From: Hawksworthiomyces lignivorus
Taxonomy: Eukaryota > Ascomycota > Sordariomycetes > Ophiostomatales > Ophiostomataceae
DNA length: 64,000 nucleotides
Assembly (NCBI GenBank): GCA_002917075.1
Contig: NTMA01000039.1
Span: 479,313 to 543,312, forward strand
Direction: 5' to 3'
The notes beneath the pieces were generated by a model. That model was given only the letters and a program-made list of their open reading frames with translations, was not told the DNA's origin and searched no databases. This document shows, piece by piece, positions 1 to 12,800 of this stretch; the first letter of the stretch is position 1, and each line of letters opens with the position of its first letter. Position numbers and translations under genes: made by a program.

Positions 1-820
1 TGCAGGACACGTTCTTAACGGTTCTCTTGTCTCTGCCGCCAACAGCAACGCATACAGATGTCAATGTTGAGGACCTAGAAGAGGAGGACAACATGGATCC
101 CAACAATAAAAACAGCGTCACCGACACTGCATATATCCGCGGATCTTGGACATTAGCCAACCTCGTGCAAGAAGTTATCAGCAGTCCACGTTCTCTCGAC
201 GTTCCCATCTGCACCACATCGCGCCATAAATCAAAAATGGTGTCTGATTTTCGTGCCATCTACCGCAGCTTTCCTGATATTTTCCGCAGCTGGGATCCTG
301 AATCTCTGACACAACTAGCTAAGACGAATAAGCGCGTCGTGCGACAAACCCTCTTCCTCAGCAGCAACTATTTCCATAACCTGATGCTGGTCCACGCTTC
401 TGAGGCTGCCGATGTTCCCGTCAATGTGCGAGGCACCTTGGAGGCTGCGCACGATGCGATCACGTCCTTCTTCGTCCTATTCAAGCTCTTTGAAAGCGAG
501 GCAGGCGTCTGGTGGGTATTCAATCACCGTGCCTTTTTAGAGGCATTATGCATTGGCGGTGTTCTCAAAGAAGCTGTCTACAAGAGCAATGGAGATGCCG
601 AAGCAATTGCAAAGGACCCATTATATGCACGGGCTCGAGCTGATATCGGTATGTCGTGATTCCTGTGAACCGTGCTACCATAGAAAGTGGGCGTCATTTT
701 GCCAGTATGCTAACCTCTCGCTTAGAAAGGATGGTAGAGATCATGCGCGTGATGGGCGAGGGGGAGCAAGGTTCCGAGGTAGCGAGAACTCGAGTCAAAG
801 TACTCAGCGAGTTCTTATAG
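1..820 (+). CDS. Fungal-specific transcription factor, C-terminal part (5' truncated by window)
   Basis: This is the tail of a Zn2Cys6-type regulator, recognised from the middle-homology region. Visible landmarks are a QTLFLSSNYFHNLMLVH stretch, then NVRGTLEAAHDAI and GVWWVFNHRAFLEALCIG. The reading frame is open from base 3. TGCAG at the window edge could be an intron acceptor, with the exon starting at base 6. An intron runs from 649 to 725 (GTATGT...CTTAG, branch site GCTAAC near 710). The second exon, 726-820, encodes a short tail ending VLSEFL. Joining the exons restores the expected C-terminus with EIMRVMGEGEQGSEVARTRV. The zinc cluster lies outside the window, so DNA specificity and target pathway cannot be read here. 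Family assignment is by recognition; the target genes are unknown. Confidence 0.8.
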
Positions 821-1393
821 CAGCATTTGGATACGGTGGATGTGCAAATCAAGAGATACGTCATTGCATTCTAATTCCCTGCAAACCTGTGAGACATGCT
901 GCAGGGCGTAAAACAATACGCTCGGCAGAGACGCATCTCCTCGGGTCGTCTATGACAGTGATTGCTGTCATTCCCGGTGCTTGCCAGCGAGATCCAGAGG
1001 AAGGCCTTTCCCTTTGGCATCGGTTTTAGTCATCGTGACTCGTATAGTGTGGACCACTTGGCTTTTCTGATCCAGGCACAGCTTTTTACACGGCTTTCCT
1101 GTAGCCTTTGCTCTTGTTTTAGAGATATCATATTACAAGCGTATCTATATAGACAATAATAATTTATCTATGTTTAGAAGACTTCGATTTTCTCTTATTC
1201 ATTTTTGCCTTTCTGTGTTTTAAGTCCATATTCCTCATTCATCAACACGCCTACAATTGCACCTGACTGCCCTCTTGCTAGCATCATTTCTTTCACCCGT
1301 TCGGCTTAACCGTACCGGAAATAATTGAGCAATTTCATAGTCTACGTAGTTTATAGCCTCATGAATTTCAAACAGCAGTAGGTTTTGCAAATA
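821..1393. other. Intergenic, convergent 3' ends
   Basis: This AT-rich spacer lies between two convergent genes. AATAAT and TATCTATATA motifs around 1140-1175 would suit 3' end formation of the upstream gene. I see no credible coding frame. Confidence 0.6.
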
Positions 1394-2195
1394 TCAAGCC
1401 TGTGTTCCGGCCTCAGCGGCGGCCTTGGTCCAAGTCTCTCGCGTCTGCAAGCCTGCTAGCCACTTGTCTACGTGCGGATATTTTTCGAAAATCTCTCTCC
1501 ACTTTCCTGCTTTCAAAGCTGCTGCGTTGGGTAGGTGAAAGAGGTCAGCCAAGGTCAGTTCGTCTCCTGCAAGATACTTCTGTTTTGCCAGAATTTTTTC
1601 GTAGACGGCGAGAACGGAGTCAAGATCTGCCTCAGCTTGTGCGACTCTTGCTTCATCCGGGACACCAAGTCCTTTCGCGCTATGCATTTCAATATCAGTC
1701 CAAGGAGGCCAAGACATTGGGAAAGAGCAAGTTCTGGTATGAACCTTTTAATAAAAAGCTCGAAGCCTAATGTCTCTGCAGCGGCCGCAAAATAGCTCTG
1801 TTCGATGGAGCAGGCCTGCTCGAAAGCACCATAGGCATTGTGATCGCCGTCGTCCGGGATCAGTTTCGCTCCTGACGTGTACTTCCTAGCATAGAGTGTT
1901 AGCATTCTGCGTGTCTCTTTCTCGCATCGCTTTGTTCTTCCAGCTATGGGCAAAAGGTGACCGGGTGGGCACACTTGGCCAAGTATTTGCATATAGCGCG
2001 GCTCTCGAAGAGGACAAGGCCGTCATCCTCGAGTGCCGGCACCTTGCCAAATGGCTGCAGCTTCTTGTAGTCCTCAGTCTTTTGGTCTCCTTTCGCAATG
2101 TCCACAAGAACAAATTCGTACGGCAGTCTCTTCTCCAAGAGCGTCACTAAGACGCGAGAAGTCGACATTGCAGACCCATGAAGTTTAAGAACCAT
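1394..2195 (-). CDS. Glutathione S-transferase, phi-like
   Basis: This cytosolic GST would conjugate glutathione to electrophiles. The model has three exons: 2195-1975, 1885-1745 and 1679-1394 (648 nt, 215 aa), close to the usual GST length. The N-terminal thioredoxin-like domain holds SAMSTSRVLVTLLEK and the glutathione-site signature FGKVPALEDDGLVLFESRAI. The C-terminal helical domain contains KYLAGDELTLADLFHLPN, a phi-class-like pattern. Intron 1 (1974-1886) is GTGTGC...GCTAG with a TGCTAAC branch site. Intron 2 (1744-1680) starts GTTCAT, an unusual donor, and ends CATAG. Splicing it restores GFELFIKSAKGLGVPDEA, which aligns in length with GST relatives. The alternative to this intron is a frameshift. 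Family confidence is high; substrate is unknown. Confidence 0.85.
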
Positions 2196-5100
2196 CTTCA
2201 GAACCGTAAAATACTATCTCTTGATGTCCAGTAATCTCTGAAGAGGTTGTTAGGTCATGGAGCTTCGAGTTGAGCTCGCAAGTGGTAAACGATGGGAAGA
2301 TTTGGGCGATTTCTTCACAAGCGCGACTGATGAGAATGTTGATCAGTCTAGTTCCCGCGGTAGTTGAACCAAGAGTGTTCAAGTTTTTTGAGGAAAGGAA
2401 TGTAAAGGATTTAAAACATCATAGGCGGGAGGCCAGAAAGCACTCTGACATTCTTGTCCAGAGGAGGAAATAATTCGACATAGAACAACGTTTAAGCAAT
2501 CGCTTCGTCGCTTCAAGTTTCAGGTTCTGTGGAAGAGCGGCATGGGGGGCGGGTGAAAACTCGCCGACTTAAAGTGTCTCTAGGCAATGTCTCCGAACCT
2601 GCAAAAGCAAAGTCTCCGGAATTCTAAGCTCTGAAAAGGAAGCTCAGCGTCGATGAGCTTTGTCGTTCTCATACCGCAATCCACATGATATCAAGTCACG
2701 TTTAGCTGCATGTTGATTTTTCTCAAATATTGAATTTTTCTCAAATATTTGAGGCCACACCTCCACCACTCGAGCACGACAAATTCTCAGATCACTCTAC
2801 CAAATAACACGACATATCTGCAAATACATATCTATCAGCAACAAAGTTTAACTGATTCTTTAATACCACCCATCAGCCTTCGCTTGTCTCCCCCTTCTCG
2901 TTCTCCTTTCAGATCTCGCACCACACCACAAGTACACCATTGTTCCTTGACCCCCTGCCAAAAGTATATAAATTCGTTGCTTTTTAGCTTTGAACGATAG
3001 GCAAAGTTGTCTGGTTTCACCTGCACGATTTTCGACTTGGTGCTGCATGATTCTGCATAGGCTTCTTTCATTTCAGTGAGATGGGTGACTTATCTAAGAA
3101 AGAAAGTTAACACCGAATATGGGAGAAAGATTAAATAATGACACAGCGAGGACAATGATGCAGTTATAGATACCTGAGTCCCTAGAAATATAACGCGAAC
3201 AAGCGTTAGTGAGTTGACCAATTCTCCGTTTTCAAAACAAATTCATGTCAGGAGGTCTCGGGATTGCGAATGAAATTGGACAAACACAAGGACATGAAGC
3301 AAATTTGTTGCCCTCAGTTGCAGACATTCTGCTATATCATCATGCGGGCTTTTGCTCCGTTGCTGCTCGTATGACGACGTGCTAGCACCGGGCTCATCAG
3401 TGAGAAAGTGATGACGCTGGGAAAAGAAAAGAAACGCTCGGCGAGAGAATAGAAAAACGATCGTTCAGGGGGGGAAAAGCAGACGCTCTGGGGTACAAGA
3501 AAAATAGGCACCAGGTGGACAGAAAGTAATTGCTTCGAAGACAGTAAACGACACTCCAAAAACAGCAACATAATGGATACAAAATCAAACATGATACTAG
3601 AACGGAAGAGCCGTGAGACAGACACAGAACACAACAGAAACATCAGAAGAAAACGAAGCAAGAAACTGGGGGGATGAATGTGCTTGTTTGTCCTGCTCTG
3701 CAGGCCACGTATCAGAAAGTAATGAGGCAATAGCCCTAGCCAAGTCTGTACGTGGAAGCAAGCTGAAGTTTATTTTGTCCTCTGAGAGGTGTCTTGGGTG
3801 GGAGCCTTTCATGGAGATTGCTCATTTGGCGATGTGCTGTCCCTTAAGGTCCCCGACTTCGATAAGACAGTTAGTTGAAGAAGAAAAGAAAAGAAAATCA
3901 AGAGAATAGATCGATGAATGTTTGGGTTTATATACTCTTGAGTCCTTGGAGTTCTGCTCCTTCCTTTCTTCTTGCGTGTTTACTTCGCAGACTCCAAGAT
4001 ACAGGATGAAGATGGCAACTTCCCTCCAGAAACACAACATTTCTCTTCAAGCCAAGAATTACTCTTGGTCGCAGGGAAGGTGCCAAAATCTGATATCTAA
4101 TGGAGGAAGCTGCGCTTCAGGGGAATGGAGGAAGCTCCGCTTCATGAGAATAGGGGAAGCTGCGCTCCATGAGATGAAGGAAACTGCATTTCACGGGAAT
4201 GGAGGAAGCTACGCTTCATGAGAGTAGGGGAAGCTACATTTCATGAGAATAGGGGAAGCTGCGCTTCATTGGGACATAGGAAGCTACACTTCACAGGAAT
4301 GGAGGAAGCTACACTTCACGGGAATGGAGGAAGCTACGCTTCGTGAGAATAGGGGAAGCTGCGTTCCATGAGAAGGATTAGAGATCGAACGTCATGATTG
4401 CTCTTTTAGTGACATTTAGGCGTATCACGCAAGCGCGTTGGATGGATATGGGTTTCTCATTGTGTAGTGAAGGGCGAAGGCCTGCCTTCTCAACTTGGCG
4501 AATACGAAGACAAGAATACGCTGAAGTGACTATGGGTTGTCCTATCTGAATTGGGCAGCCGCGTTTTGCAATAAATTCTACTTGGGAAAGATGGAAAAGA
4601 TAATTTTACTGGCAAGCGCGATTCATCACCTCTCTTGCACTTTCTGTGTTATGATTTCAGGAGCTGCGTGTCTGCCGTATTGCGCGATGGTATTATTTCT
4701 ACAACTGGCTAAGGTGAAGGTGCATGCAGCAAAATCGAGAGCAGGATCGGATTCCGACTGCCTCAGTGCCTGTTGGTGGCTGATGCGTCTTAGCCCAGAT
4801 CAGATAGCAACTGCGACCACAACAGTCTTCAGCAAACTAACGGCCTATCCTTTCCAGCTGAGGAAATAGCAGCCGTTGAAGTCATAAGGTTCGCAGCTCC
4901 GGAAACGAACAAAGAGTTTTCTCAGCTATGGAAGGGGCGACTCACCATACAACCGGTATATGCCAAGAACCTAGCAAAAGGCCTTGTCTATTCGTCGTCT
5001 ATTATCTACTGTTTCCTTTTTGATCTGCTTACGAGGCTAAAAGTGACACATATATTGTAATGATACAGGGCAGAACATAGATCTATTTGAAAGAATTGCA

Positions 5101-5815
5101 ATAAGCACGTGAATTTAATTCTAGAATACATGCACCTGCGACCTTCGTCGTATCGTATCGATAATGATCTTCGTGGCTTGCCTGCCACTTTCGAACTGAG
5201 CGTATCGGCAGAAGTTCTCTGATGTTTGTAACAGTTACTTCAAGGGATTCTAGAGAGTCGCAGGTCCACAATGAAATTGATCCTTGCCCGTCAGAATGCC
5301 TGGAGTAAGTCGTAACACAGGTTAGATGAGTTTAATACATAGCCAGCGTTAATCGACAATGCTGAAAATGGTTACGAGGCAAAAAAAAAGGTAATAAATT
5401 GATACGGGGTTGGGGGAGCGGAGAGGAAAAGTAAGATTGAGAGAGCAAAGAAGCTATGGCTTGAAATAATAAGCCAAGATGCTCATCTTCAATCCACAAA
5501 CATGTGGATCACTGCGAGCTCTCTCTAGGAATTAAATTGGTGGGACCGTCTTAATATATTTGTGAGCTTCAGATTTGCATGTTGCGGGATGAGTGTCGCT
5601 ATTTAGGGAGCATTCGGGGCGAACAGCAAATATGCGGCAAAGACACCAAAATTTCGCCTAATTACATTGATTTGTAACCATACTCACTACCCTCTACCTG
5701 ACTTTAACAAATCGTTAGATGCTTGCACACATCGCTTCTTAAACGCTCGTATAAGCCAAACCTACAGCGAATCACATTTTCAGCACTGCGCGTCTGCCCG
5801 AGGCAGCGGGATAAG
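2196..5815. other. Gene-poor spacer of 3.6 kb
   Basis: No frame here is convincing. The longest ones (3332-3730 minus, 4537-4869 plus) have no recognisable domains, weak codon bias and no supporting splice signals. The only clear structure is the 25-bp tandem array at 4099-4372, listed separately. About 3420-3660 is purine-rich on the plus strand. The last few hundred bases must hold the promoter of the flavoprotein gene that follows, but no specific element can be named. Confidence 0.5.
4099..4372. repeat. 25-bp minisatellite, 11 units
   Basis: Eleven head-to-tail units of 24-26 bp are readable by eye. Two subtypes intermix, one beginning AATGGAGGAAGCT and one AATAGGGGAAGCT. Most units carry the core GAAGC-NNN-GCTTC, a 5-bp dyad with a 3-nt centre. 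Unit length is not a multiple of three, so the array is not a coding repeat. Flanks at 4098 and 4373 fall out of the pattern abruptly. No other copy was noticed in this window. Confidence 0.9.
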
Positions 5816-6808
5816 ATGTTGATTCGGACGTCAGCCGCCTCGCCGGTGGCAGCGGCCCCCGCGTCGATGGGTACCGCGCCCTGGCGGGCCCTCTTCTTGC
5901 AGCACCTCGCGCAGATGCCCGCGCCGCTGTGCGCGGTCAGCACGCTGCACCTGGCTGAGGACGCCTCTTCTCTGTCGCCGCTGGCCGGGGCCACCCCGCG
6001 CGTGCGCCATTGCGTGTGCCGCGGCCTGTGGGCATCGCTGCCCCACAATCCAAGAAACCCGGCGCCGCGCAACCCGGCGGTCTACGAGAGCGACCTGCCC
6101 GTCTTCACCACCGACGCGCGCATGGCCAAGGCGTCGGAAATCCGCACATCGGCGGCGGCAGCAGCAGCAGCAGCGGCAGAAAACGGCAAGGAGCAGCCGC
6201 CAGGCACGTGCGGCGGCGGCCCCATCGAAGCTGTCTGGTGGGCCGCCGAGGCCGGCACCCAGTGGCGCGTGCGTGGCACGGCCTGGATTCTGGGTCCGGA
6301 CGTCGAGGGGCCAGAGGGGCTCGCCGCCCGCGCTGCCCTCCGGAAGCGCATGCGGCCGGCCTCTGCCGACGCAGACAAGGGCGAGGGCGCGGACGACGCA
6401 ACCGCCGACAAGTGGAGCTGGACCCGCGAGATCACCGCCCACTTCGGCAACATGAGCCCGGTCATGCGCGGCAGCTTCCGCAATCCGCCGCCCGGCCAGC
6501 CGCGGCCGCCGCTGCCGCCGCTGCCGCCGTCTCAGGGCGCCGGCCGGCCCGACCCGCGTCTTGGCGCCCCCGTGGATGATGAACACCTGGACGACCCGCT
6601 GGCGCGCGCCAATTTTCGGGTGTGCGTGATCGTGCCGGAGCAGGTGGAGCAAGTGGACCTGTCACGGGCAGACGACCCGCGGCGGTGGCTGTTTACGTAC
6701 GTGGGCACCGAGGCGGCCGGAGAGCACACCTCAGCAGTAGCAGCAGCAGAGCAGCGCGAGGGCCGCCAAGTCATCAACGGGTGGGAGAAGCTGGAGGTGT
6801 GGCCATAG
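5816..6808 (+). CDS. Pyridoxamine 5'-phosphate oxidase-like FMN-binding protein
   Basis: The 330-aa product resembles the fungal Alr4036-type branch of the PNPOx-like FMN-binding split-barrel family. The pattern is APWRALFLQHLAQM near the start, then PRVRHCVCRGLW, YESDLPVFTTDARMAK, GGGPIEAVWW, TQWRVRGTAWILGPD, and a C-terminal FRVCVIVPEQVEQVDL and INGWEKLEVWP. Ala-rich (residues about 105-115) and Pro-rich (about 225-245) insertions interrupt the fold. The frame is intronless. ATG 5816 is the first downstream of the AT-rich leader, but ATG 5867 (MGTAPWRAL) fits the conserved start of the family better and may be the real one. The enzymatic reaction is not established for this branch; FMN binding is inferred from family. 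GC content is far above that of the flanks. Confidence 0.8.
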   Translation: MLIRTSAASPVAAAPASMGTAPWRALFLQHLAQMPAPLCAVSTLHLAEDASSLSPLAGATPRVRHCVCRGLWASLPHNPRNPAPRNPAVYESDLPVFTTDARMAKASEIRTSAAAAAAAAAENGKEQPPGTCGGGPIEAVWWAAEAGTQWRVRGTAWILGPDVEGPEGLAARAALRKRMRPASADADKGEGADDATADKWSWTREITAHFGNMSPVMRGSFRNPPPGQPRPPLPPLPPSQGAGRPDPRLGAPVDDEHLDDPLARANFRVCVIVPEQVEQVDLSRADDPRRWLFTYVGTEAAGEHTSAVAAAEQREGRQVINGWEKLEVWP

Positions 6809-9800
6809 GTGGGCACCAGCTGGCGACGTTCTCGTGCAATTTTTCCTTTTTTTCCTTTTTTTCCTTTTTTTAAGCCGCATCCGTAGAGTACATAGAAAGG
6901 GGCTTTCTTCCATTTGATTCCTCGGATGCTGCATGTACTTAGGATACATACTGCTCCGCAGTACAACCGAAACGTGATTTCGCTACTGAGGCGGAGAGTT
7001 AGTGATATCGCGCCCGGCGCAACTCCGGAGAATTTTGTCTGCTCTCGCCCATTTTGTCTACGTGCGATTTGATGATCTTTGGTCGAGCATAATTCTGCCT
7101 CCTAGGGAAGAGTCTTCTTCGTTTTCCTTTTTTGTCTTGTCCTTTCAGCATTCGCGCTTATTCTCTGCTCAAGCATCACGACGTTCTAGTCTAGCGTAGC
7201 TAGGCCAAGCCACAAGGAGCTGAAAGGGGAGGAGGCTGCTGTAATGTCTTTCCAGTTTAGCCCTGCCCTGTGATGGAGATATGCATCTGCTCCCTGTAAG
7301 GTACGGGCTACTGTTGGCGTTGTGGAGAGGGTTCTCGAAGGAAATAAGCGAAGAAGGAAGCAAGATTGTGTAGCGAGATGTGGGTGGAGACAAAAGAAAG
7401 TCCCAAAGCTGTCTTTTCAGCACGATTGTGTGTTTCATTGTATGATAGCAATGCCATATATAGATTGCATCACAAACGTTCTACAAAAGAAGAGGCAATG
7501 ATAAAGAAGCCTGCCCTCTTTGCTTGCGCCTTGTAAGTGAAGATTCACCTAAAAGCACGCTAAATAGAGCCGCTAATTCCTTGCGGCCCTTCTCACTTCA
7601 GCTATCCGAGGGTGCCCAGTGCTGCCCCAGTGTCCGAAAATTAAGACGAGAGATAGGGGAGCACCGGCTAACTAGACTCCTAATCTTCTCCAGAGTCTGC
7701 CATGTGGCATTTATATTTGATGTACTCCGTATGATAGGAAGGAGTGGTAGCGTGTTAGCGACGGGCACGCCGTCATATGTCGACAGAGCAGTTGTGTATG
7801 CCAATAAAATGGCCCACGTTCAATAAACAGGCGCTATGGCCCTGCTGCTAAGCTATATGTAGATGTGTTTATTTTGTCGGCTTCCTTTGTCGTCTGCGTA
7901 TTTGCAATGCCTTCTTTTGCAATGGCGCGGGTCGCTAGGAGACGTCATACATAAGTGGCCGCCCCTGTTGAATCCTTCGACATTTAGAGAAGCAAGAAGG
8001 CAAACTCGGGAGATGCGCGCTGTTAGCTTTACTGGAATAGGAAGCTTGTTCAACGGGCACAAGCCACATTTATTTGGGCCGCCGAGCCCAACACCGGGCA
8101 ACTCAACAATGCCATGACTTCCTCTGAGGCTTTCTCTAGCCTCCCAATTTCATAATGTTTTTTTTTCCAAGTCTAAGGTGTGTATTGTTGTCTGCGCTTT
8201 TGATTTCTCCTGACACATGGCTCGTAATAGACCGTGCAGCCTCGCGGCCAATCCAGGTTCATGGGGAACTGCGTAGCGCAGAAATGGAAATGGAGCTTCT
8301 TAGACTCTCCTTTTGTTTCCGGTTTCTCTACGCTGGTCTGCAAAGTACTCATGTAATTGTCTTTTCATTTGGGCTATGTACGAGTAACTCTATCATGTGT
8401 CGGCACATCTTCATAAAGCTTGCCACCGAGGTGCTTGTACAGAACGAGCTGCGAAATGGTAAGACTCAGCATAGCAATGCCGAGGGAGCACTTCCGACTT
8501 CAATGACCTTTTCGTGTTTCTGTTCCCTGCAAGAAAGTGTAACTGTCGGTCCGACATGTTATTCAGCTATGTCATCGCCTCCTCACTCGACATACCGCAG
8601 GTTAAAGCATGTGCTGTACATTGCCCGGCTGGTGGGCATTTGCGAACAGACAAAGCCAAGAGTGTCGCGTGCCTCATTTCTACTTTTGGCCACTAGGGTA
8701 GTATCAGATCTCGTTACTCCGTGGAAGGGCGCTTGCTGTGTGGAGAACTCCTGGGGCGAAGGGTATTACGTACTTCGTATTTGCATAGCCCTGCGTTAAG
8801 GAGTAGACAGACGAGGTTTTTTTTTTTGCCATAGACGCGGCGAATTGAGACGCACACGGTGGTTGTTTTGTTTTATCTCGTCTTACCAGGGTTAGACGTA
8901 ACGAGCAGGAGTCAATACTCTGTTGGAGCCGCAGACCGAGGCCAAATTAGAGAAAACCACAGCTAGCTGCTATGAAGCGCCGTAGGGCATTCAAAACCAC
9001 GTGAAACGGCCTGCACCAGGAAAATTGAAACACGTGCCTTTCAGTTTTCCTTTTGATATGGACGACATCTTCACAAGGAGACCCCCCCACGAAAGTAAAG
9101 TGTAGAAAAGAATTCACCGCCGCCGACTGCCGGCCCATTTCTGTGTTGTCACGACGTGCACGGCACGTCTCTACGACGCCAGCACGCCGAATTTAAAAGC
9201 ACAATGTACATGTTAGTTGACAGCTTGGCTAACAGAATGGTCAAGTGAATAAAGAACCGTAGAAGAGCCGTTGGTGTTTTCTGTCAAGTTCGGGTACGAG
9301 TATGCTCTAATCAACACCACTATACCGGTATGAATTACCAGACGGAGCCCCCGAGTCTTACCGCCCTGCCGGGTAGCTTCTGCCGACTCCATTTGCATCT
9401 GCATTCTGAAGAAATGTGCCTGGAGCACGGAAACTCCCTTGCCCTGCAAGTCAAACGCGGTTGTGCTGCTTCGTAGAGTATCTGGGGCTCACATGAATAC
9501 TCCGTACCCTGTACAATAAACGGCGGGGGTCCTAGACCGCTCTTATCTGTTGAGCCACTGCAAATTCATATTTTAGCGGACTTTGCGCAGGAGCTGGGGA
9601 AGACGAATTGGAGCTGGTTGGTAAGGCTTATGGTATTGCTCATACTGAGCAGGGGAAGACTTCTTTCGCGCATGTGGAAAGGGTTTAATAACTCGCCCTT
9701 GCTCAAGAGCACGCAAGAGTGGGGAGTATGAGGTACCGCAGGATAGATGGAAGCATGCGGTAATACGGAAGACTTATGGGTACTGGCTACTTTTCATTTT

Positions 9801-12800
9801 CACCTGCCGTTTTTGTGGATGGGGCGCGCCTCCCTCTCTATTCCACATCTGTGTCTACCTTCTCCGTACTTTTTGTGTGTGCGCTATCCCATCCCCAGTC
9901 CGCTAAATACAACGTATATTACTGCCGCCTCCCTACAGGAGCAGAAGTAGCGTCGCAATACTCAGTAATTCGCAGTGACAACGGCTCTAACAGGCAGCCA
10001 CTAATATAGTATCCTTCGGGCACAACAAGGCGAGAATGGTACTAGACGAGCTTGGGTATTCCTATCGTACAATCTTACTCCGCTGATGGCTGCATACAGT
10101 ACAACCTGCATCTGTTCACCAACATCTTCAAAAAAAAAAGTGTAACTGGTTTAGTATCACTTTGCCTATTTTATTCTATCCCCCCCCTGGGCTTACTTTC
10201 AATTTTCCTCATCTCTTTGGTTTTGTATTTTGTCTTATCTTGCTGTTTGTGAGTGTCTTGGTTGTCTCACTTTTGGCCGGGTTTCTTTCAGCCCAGCCGC
10301 GCTGCTTCTTCTTTCAAGTCTGTCTCTCTTATTTTGTGATGCATCATATTTAAAGTACCAACGTAGGAAATCTTGCCGTCTCAGGCATGTATAAGACAAT
10401 GGGCAGCCCGAGAAACAAAGCAATTCAGCTGGGAAGACGGAGATATGCACCGGCGCACAGAGGCCAGTGTTCCGCTTTTCGCTATCAGCCGCGCCTGGTG
10501 GAGTGGAGTGTGCTGCACTGTAGCGTCTCTTTGACAAGCAGTCGTTTGGCACTGCACTACAGTACGCGTGGTTTTTTGTACTATCATCATTGGGAAGAGC
10601 ACACGTTGTGCTGCCCTGGCTAGAAGACCACAAAATGGAGCATGTTTCAGTTGAAAGCTCTCGAAGAACAAGCTTATCTTGCTTTCTGGGAGCTCGCTAT
10701 AACCAATCGCCGCCCTACTTTTTAGACTACTCGTACTTGAACTTAAAGAGTATACTCGTACGAGCTGCATCACGCAAAGCCAAAAGCACATTTTATGGCT
10801 CTATGTACCAGGGTTTATCGTCCCTCGCTCACACGTTGCGGGATGAGTTGTAGTCGGGGTCCTTTTATTGGATATACCACTGTGGCTACAGCAAGCGGAT
10901 CCGACGCGCCGCAATTCTTGACCTCGCTTCTCCTTTCCCGTAACCCCGTCTCACGTTTGTCAGCTTCTCCCTACACAGGAGAGAAGGGCGGTCAGCAAAG
11001 CTACGTTTCTTCGCTCAAAAAACAACAAACTCTTCCCTTTGGCTTTAAGCTTGGAGGGGATTCGCATTTTGACAAATTCTCACTGGGTGCGTTCAGCGTG
11101 TGTGCGAGCACCTGTGGGCATTCGTGCGCAAGCGAAGAAGGGAATGTGCTGCAGCCCTGAAAGCGTGGTTCCATTCGCCATCTCTTTTGCAGTAGCTGCC
11201 CCGTACTCCGTACTCTGTACGCACATACGTAGTGTACGAGCTACATACGACATACGACCTACTCGATTCTTTGCACCCTTTTGCTGCTAGCTTTGTGTCT
11301 CTCCGCTCCATTCCAGGAAAACTGGATCTGCCCTTTCCGCTTTCTGTCTTTGTGCCAAACCTCTGGGAAGCGGAAAAGTGGGCTGCCCGTCTGTTCACTT
11401 GATGTCTGCCACTCTTTTCTTCTTCCTGCATTGGCTTGCCTCTTCTGTCTGCCCCTTGTCGCCAACCCAAATTCACCGTTCGATCCAACCCTGCTTTTTC
11501 CACTCACCCCACCTCTGGCGAGGCATCTTTCCTTGACTAGAGAAAAGCATATGACTTGGCCAATCGTGCACCCTAGCTAGGGGAAAAAAAAGAAGGAAAA
11601 AGACGACTTGGTTGCCAATGCAAGCCAAGCCCTCCCAGCCATCTTCAGCTATGCATTCACAGATAACGGCTGCCTTCTCGCGCCAGTGTGCCGATGGTCT
11701 GGCAGAAAACAGTACCTTTGTGAAGTCACATCTAAGCCTACTAGCTTTCTCAATATTGAAGCAAATAGGACACGGATCCCCCCCAAAAATATTGAAAAAA
11801 ATTTAAAATTTCGAAGTGTCTGCGCACTGTATAAGATGCAAGAGAAAGAGAACGAGGTGTGACCATACCGGGGGGGGGAGGAGAAAATGGAATTGGAGAG
11901 ATAGCAAAACCTATGAATTTCCTCCTGATAGGGAGACCACCCCAATTCGGCACCATCATTCTATACATATCTCTCGCCTTCCTATTTCCAGCAGCTGCCT
12001 CATCCTCCTTTTTGTTCACCTCCACTCACACTATGCGGATTAGCGCCTCCTGCTACAATCAAAACATCTCACTATCCACATCCCAACCAACTTGTCACAG
12101 ATGCCCGAGGCCTTTTTTTTTTTCTTACCTTTTCCTTTCCCCCTTTTCGCACTGTCTTTATCTGTATGCTTAAAAGCCATGTGCGCAATCGAATATGTTT
12201 GCTGCCTCTGGTTGTCCGCGGACAAGTCACAGTTGTCTCTGAGCAATAACTGCGGAGTGGTACTTGCATGAGGCGCAGAATCTCGCTTCACCGCATCAGT
12301 ACACTACGGCCACGCCTGCTGTCCGCACCCCCTCAACCGTTCTCTCAAGCTTGCATAGTCTTGCCACTGAATTGGTCCTGGCTGCTGCAATCCCACAAGC
12401 CGTTTTCTCCTCCTAGCCCAGGCGCAGTGCATATTGGTTATTGTACTTTGTGCTGTCGTGGTCTTGCCCTGGGAGATTGCTGCGCTTTCTGTTTCTGGCA
12501 CCGAGCCGATCACTTAGCCCTCCTCCCCCCCGTCCCAATCGCTCTTCCCAATAGTGCGCATCTCTCGTCGTAGTGCTAGCCTTTTTGTTTTGGATCTTTG
12601 TTCTTTATCTTAAAGCCTCCCCATTTTCTTTTCTTTTTGCCTTCTGCTTTCTTTTTCCTTTCTCTCTGGCATTGCTGAGCTTAAGGCTTACATATTTCAC
12701 TCCCCTCGGTCTTCAATCCAGCTTATCTTCCTACTTCTTGCAATTTCTCTTTCGGCTCTGTATTCACGGCCCAGATCTCACGGCATCAAGCACTCCTTAC

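Noticed and set aside
5831..6652. 273-codon minus-strand frame
   Set aside because: It is antisense to the PNPOx-like gene, which has recognisable family motifs; the antisense product is Arg/Ala-rich with none.
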